Shown here: piece after piece, positions 22,940 to 34,135 of the stretch
Numbering within the stretch: the first letter of the stretch is position 1
Layout: each line of letters begins with the position of its first letter
Assembly: GCF_022605725.1 (NCBI RefSeq)
Contig: NC_065551.1
Span: 17,732,001 to 17,796,000, forward strand
Direction: 5' to 3'
DNA from: Anthonomus grandis grandis
Lineage: Eukaryota; Arthropoda; Insecta; Coleoptera; Curculionidae
Length of the DNA stretch: 64,000 bases
Notes under the pieces: generated by a model
What the model saw: only the letters and a program-made list of their open reading frames with translations
Told to the model about the DNA's origin: nothing
Database searches by the model: none
Translations under genes and position numbers: made by a program

Positions 22940-25480
22940 AGACAATCACACACTTATATCACACACTAATTACACACTAAAATAAATTTCCTTAAGAGCC
23001 TCCTAAACTGGTTTAGATTAGCACATATTTTTTATCATTTAGTAATTTATTAAATTACAACAATCTTCTGTAAAGTTTTAAATTCGGTATTTGACTAGTG
23101 ACATCTGGCAAACATATAATCTGTTTGATTTCTAGTTCTATTATCATGGATTTTTCCAAAAACTCTTATTTTATCAAAGGATGCCAACAAACATTCTTTT
23201 TATTTAAAAATAAACACATACACCTTAAACATAACTCTTCCCTAACAGGAGAATAACGATAACATTTAAGGATAACTCTCATTGCTCTATTTTGGATGAT
23301 TCATGGATTCATTTATTAGATCAATCAAGCTGATTTGTATAACTGTTGAGCAGAATTGTAAATGAGGAAGGGCAAGGGCAGTGGTATTATAAAGCATTAA
23401 TTTTGCACGTACGGATACATATTTTCGTCTAGTTATAGAACCAACTTTTTTGAAAATTTTCTAACGTAACTACTAAACGTAGTCAGCTTGTGAATGCAAA
23501 TTAAAGTTTCCGTCTAAAATTATACCCAACTACTTGGTTTCTTTTTTATAAATAATGCTTTCCGCATTTATACTAATCCACATATTAACAACGTCTATCT
23601 GATTATTTCCAAATTATTTTTTGAATACACAAAATTTTGATATATTTAGGTTTGAAATTGCTGATGCGTAGCCAGTTAAAAATAACTCTGGTCGAGGTGG
23701 TCGCCTACTAAATAATTCATTGTGTCATCTGCAAACAACACAGTTTTACATTTTTTGAGCACTTGCACTATACGATTTATATAACCAAATATAACAGTAA
23801 ATGTTTCAGACAGACTATTTACATACTTATGCACTGAGATTTATTATAAAAATAAAATCTAAACTAGTTCACGATATCACCTTTAATTCTCAAGCGTTCC
23901 AATTTCCCTATCCATATAGTAGAATTCTATCACACGCTCGTTTAATATTTAAAAATACGGCAACAACACAATTATCACTATTAATGACTCTAAGCAAATT
24001 ACAATAGGCTCGCATGAATGATTCTCACGAAATCCAGACTGATTTCCAGCATTCATTACAAAAATCTAGAACCTTTTTTCACAAATTCCAAAGAGTTTTT
24101 CATAGATAGGCGCAGTATTAATAGGTCGGTACTCATTATTCTGGATGATATTTGATACCTTGAGAACAGGAATGACAGTAGACAATTTCCATAAGTCTGC
24201 GAAGACTATTATTTAAGAAAGTGTTAATAATATTGAAGAGACAGTCACTACCAGCATAAGTTACATCACAATGAATTGTTTTTAATTACCTTTTGAATTT
24301 GATTTGAAGTATCCTCACTTTAATCCGAATCTGCCCTTTTATATAAAATATCTCTTCCTCGCATCAATTCTGTAATAAAATCAATCTGTAATTCTGGATA
24401 TTCTTAACCATAAGGGCACATTTGGTCTAAAATACTTTCAATATCGTTGATAAATGTATCAGCAAATAAATTTATATCAGCGCTATTCTTGTTCCGTTCA
24501 ATAGCACGTTTGTTCTCTTGTAATTGATTGGAATTATAATTTCTCACTAATATTCTACATTTACAGCTTTCTTTACGTTTAAAACAATATAGAAATAGAC
24601 AATATTAAATGCTCACTGATTTATGGCGTTAGATATACCTTATGTATCAAGTGCTTCTCCTTAATGGGTGTAGTTCGTATTCTGGTTGCTGTTTCTATAA
24701 TTTGCGTAAAGCCATCTGTGTATAAAGGTTTTTAATTTAACTACCCTAAAACTATGCTTTGAAAAGATCGAAATTAAAATCTCCAACGATAATATTAATT
24801 CCCTATCAAATTGCAAATTTTACTCAGAAACTCAGAAAAGAAATTCAAGAAATTGGCTTCTCTTTGGAGTGGATGATACAATACCGAGCACAAATACTTG
24901 ACACCACATATAGATAAGTCCAAAGACATTGAATAGATATAACTTTTAACAGATAAAACACTTTTAATTTAATGTCGCACATCCGATATAATCAGTGCCA
25001 AGACTTCACCTGTTCTACTATAGTTACTTCAACACTGTTCCAATCTGTACCTATCAATGACCAGTTCGCATGATTCAATATCTGATGTAACATGAGTCTC
25101 ACTCAAGGGCAGTACCTTAGGTCTCCAGTAGTTTTTTTAACAAAGGAATATTGTCCTTATTAGTTAAGTAACCTTAGCAATTAAAATAAATAAATAAAAA
25201 ATTGTAGTGTTAAGTACAATATGGGAGTCTTAGTCTAATGATTTACATTTAATTCAAGACCAAACATTTCATTCGACGCCATAAAATTAGCACATTTAAC
25301 AAACCATATATTACACTCTTTTACATCTACCACAACATTGAGCATACGCTTTGTTCTCTTTGCGGTCCTTGATTATATGACCATAGCAGCAACATCTGGC
25401 AAAGGAGGTGTCTTGCTTACAAACATATTCATCGATTCTCGGTTGTCAAGTTTACACGCATTTTCTAAAGAGGAAATTTT
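22940..25480 (-). pseudogene. LINE (Jockey/CR1-like) ORF1 end and ORF2, broken
   Basis: Read on the minus strand: a zinc-knuckle-like ARCCCYGHIIKDRKENKAY near 25390, an endonuclease block with IIVGDFNF near 24785, a reverse-transcriptase stretch with STVIPVLKVSNIIQNNEYRP near 24150 and NQSGFRENHSCEP near 24030, the active site KTVLFADDTMNYL near 23740, then LGIILDGNFNLHSQADYV near 23500 and NRAMRVILKCYRYSPVREEL near 23270. The order ORF1 end, endonuclease, RT is that of a nearly full-length element, but stops and frameshifts are frequent throughout. No frame longer than 70 codons survives. Confidence 0.75.
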
Positions 25481-25799
25481 CAGCTATATATCAACTTATT
25501 GATGTTAGATTTTGGACTTAAAATAAAAAGTAGGAATAGAGATATTTAATTCTAAGAGCAAAAATAACAGGTTCAAAGCAAAAAAAAATTATCATTCTTA
25601 TTCCTAAGACCGCTTCTAAAAAATATAAAATGGCAACACCGCAGGCAAAAGCTGATGTCATCTTGCGAAATGTTATCTTGACAAACGGCTTTGTGTTTAC
25701 ACTTACACTTGACATTTGGAAGTACTAGAGGTTGTTTTTTCTTTAGTTTCTGGTTAAAAAAGTTTAAGTCATTTTAGTATTTTTGTGAACTGTTACGAT

Positions 25800-27420
25800 A
25801 GTTAAAACTTGTGTCGTTTGTTCTGCACCAAAGGAAACAGGCGATTTAAGCCGATCTTTTCGCAAGTAAATATTGTCATAACATCATTTCAAGGGACAAC
25901 CGTCGTCATAATAATAAAATCTTATGAAATCTATAATAAATATAACAAAGACGTTCTCCATATTCCCAGTTAACTATGCAATAGGTGAAGTAAAATAAAT
26001 CCAGAGCTAGGGTGTTCTTTTGAAAGTTGGAACTGTCTGATTGGCTGAATTGGAAAGCTAGCTTTTCTCTTGTAGAATTTATTTGAAGAAAGAAGAATTT
26101 TTTTGAACTTATTTGTAGATAGTGTTCGGTCCACTTTTGAAAAATGTGTTGATTGTCTTCTGTAAGACGTTCCAGTACAAAGGGTGAAGATTTTCTTTTG
26201 GAAGATTTAACGAGGTCACAATCCCTTCATTCTTTCAACTCTGGCTTTCTGATTAATGATTTCCATATTCTTATAATTTTTTATATAAGAATAGCCTCTA
26301 ATAGGGAAAGTAACTCGAACAGAATCAAATCCAACTCTCTTATGTTTAAATCAAGGTGATTATACACAAAATTATTTAGTAGAGAAGAAACATCATCACT
26401 TCCTTTTTTGGCAATGGTTTCTGGGTATACATAAAAAAACACTTCTTGAGTCGGAGATAACATATAAATGGACAACTGCCGTTTGTAGTATACATCATTG
26501 GTAGGAATCTTAGGGATAGGAAAATTTTTACCAAAGTCTAACTGATGAACTCTCTTACATTTGATTTACGACTTAAAAGCTTTGATTGTTTTTTAATTGA
26601 AAAAAATTATTTCGCTTTACATAAATGCAGGTCATACAATATGGTCAGTTCTTTTATTTCAGCTACTATGTCTTCCTTAGCTCGATTTATTTTTTATTTA
26701 CAGACGAGTGTACAGGTATTTCATTGCTTTTTTCTTTCTTATGCTCGAGACATTTCATTTTAGCTAGGTACTTGTCACATGCGCTGTATGTGTCTATTCG
26801 TGGGTAACTTAAAAAGGTATATTAAAATCTGTGGTGAAAATGGTCCTATAGTATGATACTTCGTTGCCAGGATGCATCTTTTTGAATATTTTCCATATGT
26901 TTTTTATATTGAGCTCTTCAGGAAAATATCTCTTCTGAGAGTCTTTGGTACTATAATGACTGCCTTTGCCTTTAAATGATGATATATGCTCTTTAATTTT
27001 ATTACTGATATCGTCAGACAGTTTTAATGGTCTTTTGTAGTGTTTGCCTCTTTTATCGATTGGAGGCATGCCGGTATTTTTCAAAGAATTGAGTAAATAC
27101 CCAATTCTACGTTTCGTAATGCCACGTAAAGCTATAAACTCATCTCGACAAACCTCTAATTCAGTAAAATTATTTTTATATAACTATCTTATCTTATTAA
27201 GAGCAACCACATCTCTTAAACGAGCATCGTCTTCATCTAGCCGAGGTCGTATCCACATAAATAGGAATTTTGTATATCAGTGGAATCTTTTTGGAGCCCT
27301 GTAAACGCTTGCAATCGTATTATTTACCAATTTCATGGCTTTGCAACCTAATTTTTTTATTCACATCTGTTATTCTTTCATGTTTGGGACTCTTTTTCGT
27401 AAAAGAGTCCCACTGTCCAT
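25800..27420 (-). pseudogene. DUF7869-like putative DNA-transposon transposase, copy 1, broken
   Basis: The longest open part (27084-26809) reads PPIDKRGKHYKRPLKLSDDI, then KIKEHISSFKGKGSHYS and FPEELNIKNIWKIF. Upstream is a segment with RLRDVVALN and ITKRRIGYLLNSLKNTG. Downstream are IPTNDVYYKRQLSIY near 26480, VYPETIAKKGSDDVSSLLNN near 26420 and VTFPIRGYSYI near 26295. The same blocks in the same order occur in the gene at 52.5-54.3 kb (RILDSLMTTG, IPSDSVFYSRQLWYN-like, AKKGANEVTSMLLH, YIFPMRGHSF). I recognise these as parts of a protein common in insect genomes as DUF7869-type, thought to be transposase-derived; function is inference. Many stops break this copy and no TIRs were found. Confidence 0.6.
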
Positions 27421-30000
27421 GCTAGAACAAGGTTCCTAGTGATGTTTACTAATAAAAAACATAAAGAACACTGATAAATCGACACGAAAACAATTAAAAT
27501 GGCGACCGCAACGCTACTAAATAGACACGGACTTATCATGTTATTCCGCTGTACATGATAATTTTTAATTTATTAACTCCTGACTTATCGTGTTCTTGCC
27601 ATGGGAGGTTTTTTTAGAACAAAATTTGGCAAATTTTCTATCAGATGATGTCAATATCTCAATTTTGCTAAAAACTGACTTAGCCCGTTTTTTCCTGTAC
27701 CCTTCATATTTAATTTCCATAAAAATACTTTTTATTAGATAATTACGTTTACTCTAATGAAGTACGTTAAAAAAACGCATAAAGAGTTCATAAACGGTAA
27801 TATTGATTATAATTTAAAACATAATCTATTAATAATAAATATATCATGTAAATATTTCTTGACGACGTCACTGGTAAAGATTACTTACTGTTGCCTTTTT
27901 CTCTAATATACGGTATCTACATCCATTTAACTTTGAAAGTTGACCTCTTTATAGAGTATGCTTATAGGCCTGTCAAAATAAGTGACATATGTTTCTGATG
28001 TTATAAACTAGGTTTTTTTGCCATTTTTACATAAGCATTTGGCATCATTGCATCAGAGATTTTGCAAGCAAACAAACTGTCCATAGTTCTACGGCAATGC
28101 TTATTCTAGCCTTTCAATGTTCTTAGATTTTTTAATTACAACACTCGATTTTCTTATAATTTTTTGCTGCAGGCTATTTTGGCTTCGCTTTAATATTGAC
28201 AGTTATTTGATTATTTGTTAGAAGATATTCAGATTCATTTACTCCTACTACTTTAATCCAATGTTTTAATACCTTAGGTAATTCAACACTATAAGCATCT
28301 CCCATTTTCTTTTAAGTCTCAGTTTGAATACTGACAGATATTTTTCGTTGCACGCTTTACAATAATTTCTTCAGTTTTTGTGGCCTTATCCAATAATAAG
28401 TCTACACCAATATCTTCCTTAAGCTCCTGAGCATCTTTCATTGGACCCTTTTATTTAGTTACCAGTACTTTGTTGTTATTGTCTTTGTTACCTCTTAAGT
28501 GACTTGTTTCAGAACTTTAATTTTTTTTTAGACTAGCAATTATGGATTTAAGGCTGCTGGTTTCCACCAAGAGTAAATTTACCTTTTCACTCAACTCTTG
28601 TTTTTTGAACTAAAAAAGAGAGAGTGGCAACAACATCTGCCTTTGGGTCTCCTACATTTCCAGTTAAACTTCTTTACATGAAAACCATAATCATCAAGAA
28701 TTCAAAATATATCAGACAATTAGATTAAAATCCGCTCCACTAAGAGCCTCAGTACTTCATATCAGCCTGGAATGTTCAGATAACGCCTGGATTTTCATGT
28801 ATATTGTATCTAAAAGATTTTATTATTTAACAAATTAATTTTTTTTATTAATTTCATGCAGCTATGTAAAATAAATTGTATTTTGAAGCTTTATAGAAAG
28901 TCTTACAGAAGGTCTCGAGTAATAAGTATCTCGAATAATTTTTCATCTAAGATACTTTTTTATAGTTTTGTAGAGAAAATGTTAACTTGTGATCATTGAC
29001 ATTCACTAACCTACCAGAGAAGATAAGCTGCAATGTTTTATTGTAGGTAAAATAAAAAAAGAAAGTAAAAAAAGCGTATTAAAAGTAAGTTAAAAAATAA
29101 AATTTTATAATTTCCTTTACATGAACCTTCCAATGGTCCTATAAATAATTAAATTTAAAGAAAAAACTTCGCTACACAGTGGCATAAGAATCCAAAAAAA
29201 GAATATACTTAAACGATTTGGACAAATTGCCTAAAATTAAAGAGGATAATAACTTCCAAAAGAAGGCACCGGCCTAATTACACTAATTGAAAATTACACA
29301 TCGAAAAATCGAATTTGGTTTCAGATGCCCGAAATTCCTCATTAATATTCTCGATTTGTTGCGAGTATGGGCCACGTAGGATCTGACAAGAGTAAGTGGT
29401 GGCAATTAAGTACCTCGTCAGGACAACTAACCATGTATAACGAGGACTCACACGGTGGTCTACTTAAATAGGGTTTAATGGAATCAAAAAATGAGAAAAA
29501 AATTAATAAGAAAAATGCTAGATTGAACACTGATAAGAGCATTTTATTATGGAGATTATTCAGCAAAAAAGGAATAAGCTGCACTTAGTTATTTTGTAGC
29601 ATTTTCCACTTAAATCGGTAAGACATTTTTATATGGCAAAATAGGGTTACACTGTAGATCTTTTTACCACAATACAATTTTCAACAAATACAAGAAAATT
29701 AGTGGAAATATATGCATACAAATTCGAATTTCATTATTTTAATTGCTCTCGAGCCTACATCTGCGTTTCAGTCTAAAGCCATACTCGGAACAGATTAAAA
29801 AATGACTTTCGTCATAATAAAGAAAGATATAATAGGAATAGTATATAAAAAAATAGTAATATAATAAATTGTACTCAATTCTGGTATAACTTGGAAGATA
29901 TCAAGTACATATCCTAACAGTATGACTTTGAGACGATTGACTCTTAACTTCAAAAGTCCTGTTTAGATTTCTCTCAACTATTTAATAATTTCGCACCCTG
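27421..30000. other. AT-rich sequence, possible LINE ORF1 remnant
   Basis: Minus-strand reading at about 28640-28300 gives QELSEKVNLLLVETSSLK and later VDLLLDKATKTEE, suggestive of a coiled-coil ORF1 protein of a non-LTR element, but stops are frequent. Nothing else is recognised. Confidence 0.3.
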
Positions 30001-31116
30001 TATAATGATTTTATGCAAGATTATTTAGACCAAAACCACACGATACCTTGTACTTCTTCTGACAACCCTTCATACTATATTTCTCACCATTGTGTTGTTA
30101 AAGATGATAATGAAGCTCCCAAAATTAGAGTAGTATTTGATGGATCAGCCAAGGGGTCAAATAATCTTAGTTTAAATGATGTTTTATTACCAGGTCCAAA
30201 ACTTCAAAATGATATTATCACCATTTTATTGACTTTTAGATTTTTTCCCATCGTGTTTAGTACTGATATTCATCAAATGTATAGGAATATTTGTATCCAT
30301 GAGCAGGATTTTAAATACCAAAAGATTCTATGGAGATTTGATTCTTCAGAACCTATTGAAGAATATAAGTTGTGTACAGTTACTTATGGTCTGAATTGTA
30401 GTCCATACCTAGCCATCCGGACCTTACACCAACTAGTAGAGGATTATGAAAAGGAATTTCCTCTTGCTCGTGATATTCTTCTAAAGTCAACTTTTGTTGA
30501 CGATATTATTGGATTTGGTCATTCGGTTGACGAAATTATGGAACTTCAGAAGCAGTTGATAGGTTTACTTTTTTGTGGTGAATTTGAGCTTCGAAAATTG
30601 ATCTTTAACTGTAATGAGCTGTTATCTGTTGTACCTGAAAGTCATCAACAAAATGTCTCCTTTAATGACAAGGACAATTGTATCCTCAAAATCCTGGGAT
30701 TGCAATGGAATCCGGTGTTGGACGTCTTTTCCTACTCAGTGAAGCCAATTGCACGTGATTGCACCCAAAAGTTATGTTCCGAGATAGCCAAGATTTATGA
30801 TCCTTTAAGTTTTATAGCTCCAGTTGTATTAGTTGCTAAATGTCTTATACAGCGTCTTTGGATCCAAGGTGTTGGATAGGATGAAACTCCTACCCCAGAA
30901 GTTATTAAGCAATGGCAGTTGTATGTTTCCCAACTTCCGTTACTATCATCGATTACTATTCCACGTCATGTAACAGTTTCTGATGTCGTTTGTACTGAAT
31001 TACATGGCTATAGTGATGCCTCCCTGTCAGCCTATGGTGGTGTCCTGTACATACGACAAATAGATTCTAAAGGCAATGTACATATAAACTTACTATGCGC
31101 AAAAAGTAAAGTTTGA
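30001..31116 (+). pseudogene. BEL/Pao pol fragment: reverse transcriptase and start of RNase H
   Basis: One long frame (to 30879) has YYISHHCVVKDDNEAPKIRV, then VVFDGSAKGSNNLSLND (residues about 40-56), FSTDIHQMYRNI (first catalytic Asp region, about 82-93) and STFVDDIIGFGH (YVDD-equivalent, Asp-Asp at 163-164), all typical of Pao/BEL RT. After a TAG at 30877-30879 the same frame resumes with SQLPLLSSITIPR and ELHGYSDASLSAYGG, the RNase H start with its first Asp. It stops at LLCAKSKV, where a Penelope-like element follows. No LTR or integrase is attached. This is not obviously the missing part of the 4.3-12.3 kb element, though it is of the same superfamily. Confidence 0.85.
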
Positions 31117-31132
31117 GGTTTTTTTTGAGGGT

Positions 31133-31249
31133 GGTAGACAATGGTACAGTGAAAACATCTTGTCGGACTTGCATTGTCTTATTTATTTAATGTAACACGA
31201 CGTTTCGGTTGGTAAGTATCTCCAACCGTTATCAAGTGTAAACTGGGGA
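31133..31249 (-). repeat. Inverted partial copy at the Penelope 5' end
   Basis: Reverse complement of about 31383-31495, including the hammerhead-like stem and the first part of the coding frame (CTGTACCATT). Confidence 0.85.
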
Positions 31250-31472
31250 CAGTGTAGATTCTAGAGAGACGCGCGTCCTCCGCCCCCCCCCCCCCCCCAA
31301 CTCTTTTCACGGATGACTTTCCCCCCCTTCCACATCGCTGCACACATCTAGTATATAAGCCTATAGAATAGTATTTTGCTGTCAGTTTACACTTGATAAC
31401 GGTTGGAGATACTTACCAACCGAAACGTCGTGTTACATTAAATAAATAAGGCAATGCAAGTCCGACAAGATG
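31249..31472 (+). repeat. Penelope 5' terminal repeat (pLTR)
   Basis: Direct repeat of 33852-34071. It contains a long poly-C tract near 31285, a TATATAAGCC box at about 31355 and a hammerhead-like motif near its end (31391-31430). Confidence 0.88.
31391..31430 (+). ncRNA. Hammerhead-like motif in the Penelope 5' terminal repeat
   Basis: The order is TTGATAA, then a perfect stem CGGTTGG / CCAACCG with a 9-nt loop, then GAAACGTC. The core differs from CUGANGA at the C3 and G8 positions, to U and A, which would still pair. The same sequence, inverted, is at 31196-31236. Confidence 0.5.
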
Positions 31473-33869
31473 TTTTCACTGTACCATTCTCTACCACCTT
31501 CAAAAACAGATTGGATAACCGGTACGGACCCGGAACAAGCAACCTATTTAGAGGCTTTGAGAAAACCAAGATAAAGATGACCAAGGAGGAGGAACACATC
31601 AGCTTCCTGCGAGAGACAAGAGACGCCAATGTCATTCCTATCGGTCTACGTCTCAAAACCGCTATACCAGGTAGAAGATCAGAACGTATTCTTGAACGTG
31701 CTAGTATGGAGCTGCTGCGATCTCAACTTAGCTACCACCGTTGGAAGAAAGCAAAAATAGAAATCGAATGCATTCAGCGATTCGAAGAAATCAAAGAAGT
31801 TACATTGGAGGAAGACTATCAACCAATCTTTGACAAAATAGACTTCACTTGCCAGAAACTAAGAGAAAAGCTAAGAGCAGGCCACCTTTCAAAACTCCAA
31901 AACCTTAAATCCAGACGAACCAACAGGACTCAACCAGCACCAACCTCTAACCCGCCACCATCATTAATGTGTCAAAAAGAACCCTTACCGATGCTGAACA
32001 AAAGGTGTTAAACAGAGGAGTAAACTTCGCCATATCCTCAAAACCATCCTTTATAGACATAGTGTCTTCAGTAGAATCAATCCACCTACCACGTCCTGAG
32101 GCCGATGAATTTCGACACGAGGTAAGGGTTGCTCTAGACTCACTTAAAAAACAGAAACCTTTGCAGAACATCAGCAAAGAAGAGGAAACAGCTCTCAGGA
32201 ACCTCAGAAGTGAAAAGAACATCAAAATTCTTCCTGCAGATAAGGGCAATGCAACTGTGATTATGGACCTGGAAACCTACGAAAACAAGGTTGAGGAAGT
32301 TTTGAACAAAGGCGAATACAGGCTACTATCTAAGGATCCGACGACAACCATAGAAGGTCGAATTTACAGAGCACTTAAAAAGTACTCCTCAACATTGTCG
32401 GTGTGGTACGCTTTAGGCTGACACCACATTATAGCAAACCTCCACACCTATACGGACTACCCAAGATTCATAAGGAGCAAATGCCTCTGCGGCCCATCAC
32501 GAGCTCTAGAAATTCGCCGACGTCAGAACTCTCGAAATTCCTTTTGGAGATCATTAGACCGATCCAGGGAAATGCAGCGTCTTTCGTGCGAAACTCTGCC
32601 CACTTTGTAGACCTTCTTGGAGGGATCGAAGTCGAGACCAATGACAGATTGGTGAGTTTTGATGTCGAAAGTCTCTACACCAATGTACCCATAGGAGAGT
32701 CTCTTAACATCATCCGAGACAAACTAAGCAAGGATGCAGCTTTCTCAACTCGGACCACACTGCCTCTGGACGGGGTGATGGAACTTTTGGAGATCTGTCT
32801 TCGTAATTCTTACTTTCAAGTCAAGGATAGATTCTACGCCCAAGACGAAGGACTTCCGATGGGTTCATCTCTTTCCCCAGTAATAGCAAACATCTTCATG
32901 GAATGGTTCGAGGAACATGCAATAGATGCCTCCCGTTGCAAACCCAAGCTCTGGCTTCGATATGTGGACGACACCTTCATCATCTGGGACAAAGAGGAAA
33001 AAGCACTTCAGGAGTTTCTGCTTCACCTCAACAGTTTCAGACCAACAATCAAGTTCACGATGGAGACAGAAAAGGACTCAGCTCTACCTTTCCTAGATGT
33101 CCTCGTTAAAAAGGTCGGCGGAAATCTACGAACTTCAGTTTATAGAAAACCAACACACACGGGCCAGTATCTGCACTATGAGTCCAACCATCCTGCAACC
33201 ACCAAAGTAGGCATCATAAGATCCCTCTACAATAGAGCTCGAACCATCTGTAGAAACGACGAGGATCTCAAGACTGAAGTGGATACCATCTACAAAGACC
33301 TACAACAGAATGGATATCCAAAGAAGCTAATAAGTAGGACCATCCAAAGGACGCGTCCAAATCAAATCAGAGACGAGGCCACCACGACAACCAGACTTCT
33401 ACCCATACCTTACATCAGGGGTACATCGGAACAAATCCGACGCATTGCCAGCAAGTACAATATTAGAACTGCCTTTAGATCTAGCACCACTATCAGAAGC
33501 ATGGTATCAAAGACCAAACCAGATGGCATGGTGGATACCAAAAATTGCGTCTACTACCGGATCCCATGTGAGTGCGGTGACTCATACATAGGTGAAACGA
33601 AGCGCCCCCTAGAAATCAGAGCGAAGGAACATCGCAGCTGGACCCAAAGAGGAGAGGTTTCCAAATCCGGAATAGCAGAGCACGCGTGGCATAATGGACA
33701 CAATATCCATTGGTCAGAAGCCAAGATTCTGCACAAGGAACAGCACTGGCGGAAGAGGAAGTTCGTAGAGGCAGCTTCCATTTCACAGAATCAGAGGATC
33801 TTCAGCCAGCCAAGCGTCGATATACCCAACATCTGGAAGCCTCTACTCTCAGGACAGTGTAGGATCTAG
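31454..33869 (+). pseudogene. Penelope-like reverse transcriptase / GIY-YIG protein, two frameshifts
   Basis: Three overlapping frames form one protein: 31454-32011 (N-terminus), about 31950-32421 (with LTDAEQKVLNRGVNFA and NIKILPADKGNATVIMD), and 32403-33869 (488 codons, intact). The last has HLYGLPKIHK (residues about 15-24), SFDVESLYTNVP (85-96), GLPMGSSLSPVIANIFM (150-166), WLRYVDDTFIIW with the catalytic YVDD at 187-190, and SALPFLDVLV. The C-terminal GIY-YIG nuclease starts at VYYRIPCECGDSYIGET (383-399) with Cys/His linker residues, then AEHAWHNGH. Frameshifts lie near 31950 and near 32402. RT and nuclease remain uninterrupted, but the N-terminal part is out of frame. Confidence 0.88.
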
Positions 33870-34071
33870 AGAGACGCGCGTCCTCCCCCCCCCAACTCTT
33901 TTCACGGATGACTTTCCCCCCCTTCCACATCGCTGCACACATCTAGTATATAAGCCTATAGAATAGTATTTTGCTGTCAGTTTACACTTGATAACGGTTG
34001 GAGATACTTACCAACCGAAACGTCGTGTTACATTAAATAAATAAGACAATGCAAGTCCGACAAGATGTTTT
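33852..34071 (+). repeat. Penelope 3' terminal repeat (pLTR)
   Basis: Direct repeat of 31249-31472, with a shorter poly-C tract (nine C) and the same hammerhead-like motif at about 33985-34026. The coding frame ends 18 bp inside it. Confidence 0.88.
33985..34026 (+). ncRNA. Hammerhead-like motif in the Penelope 3' terminal repeat
   Basis: Sequence identical to the motif at 31391-31430: TTGATAA, a 7-bp stem, GAAACGTC. Confidence 0.5.
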
Positions 34072-34135
34072 TAATCTATAGCTGTTTAGACTCCACAATA
34101 AGAGACTGCATAGTACCTAACTAAGGAATAACCAT

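Larger units (their letters stand above)
31133..34071 (+). mobile_element. Penelope-like element with GIY-YIG endonuclease
   Basis: Two direct terminal repeats (about 31249-31472 and 33852-34071) are almost identical apart from a poly-C tract of different length and a few substitutions. An inverted, partial copy of the terminal repeat and the following bases (31133-31249 versus 31383-31495) precedes the first repeat, an arrangement typical of Penelope insertions. Between the repeats is one coding region with two frameshifts. The near identity of the repeats makes this one of the youngest insertions in the window. Confidence 0.92.

Noticed and set aside
31280..31310. Poly-C tract as an assembly gap or telomere-like repeat
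   Set aside because: The same tract, shorter, occurs at the same place in the second terminal repeat, so it is part of the Penelope element.
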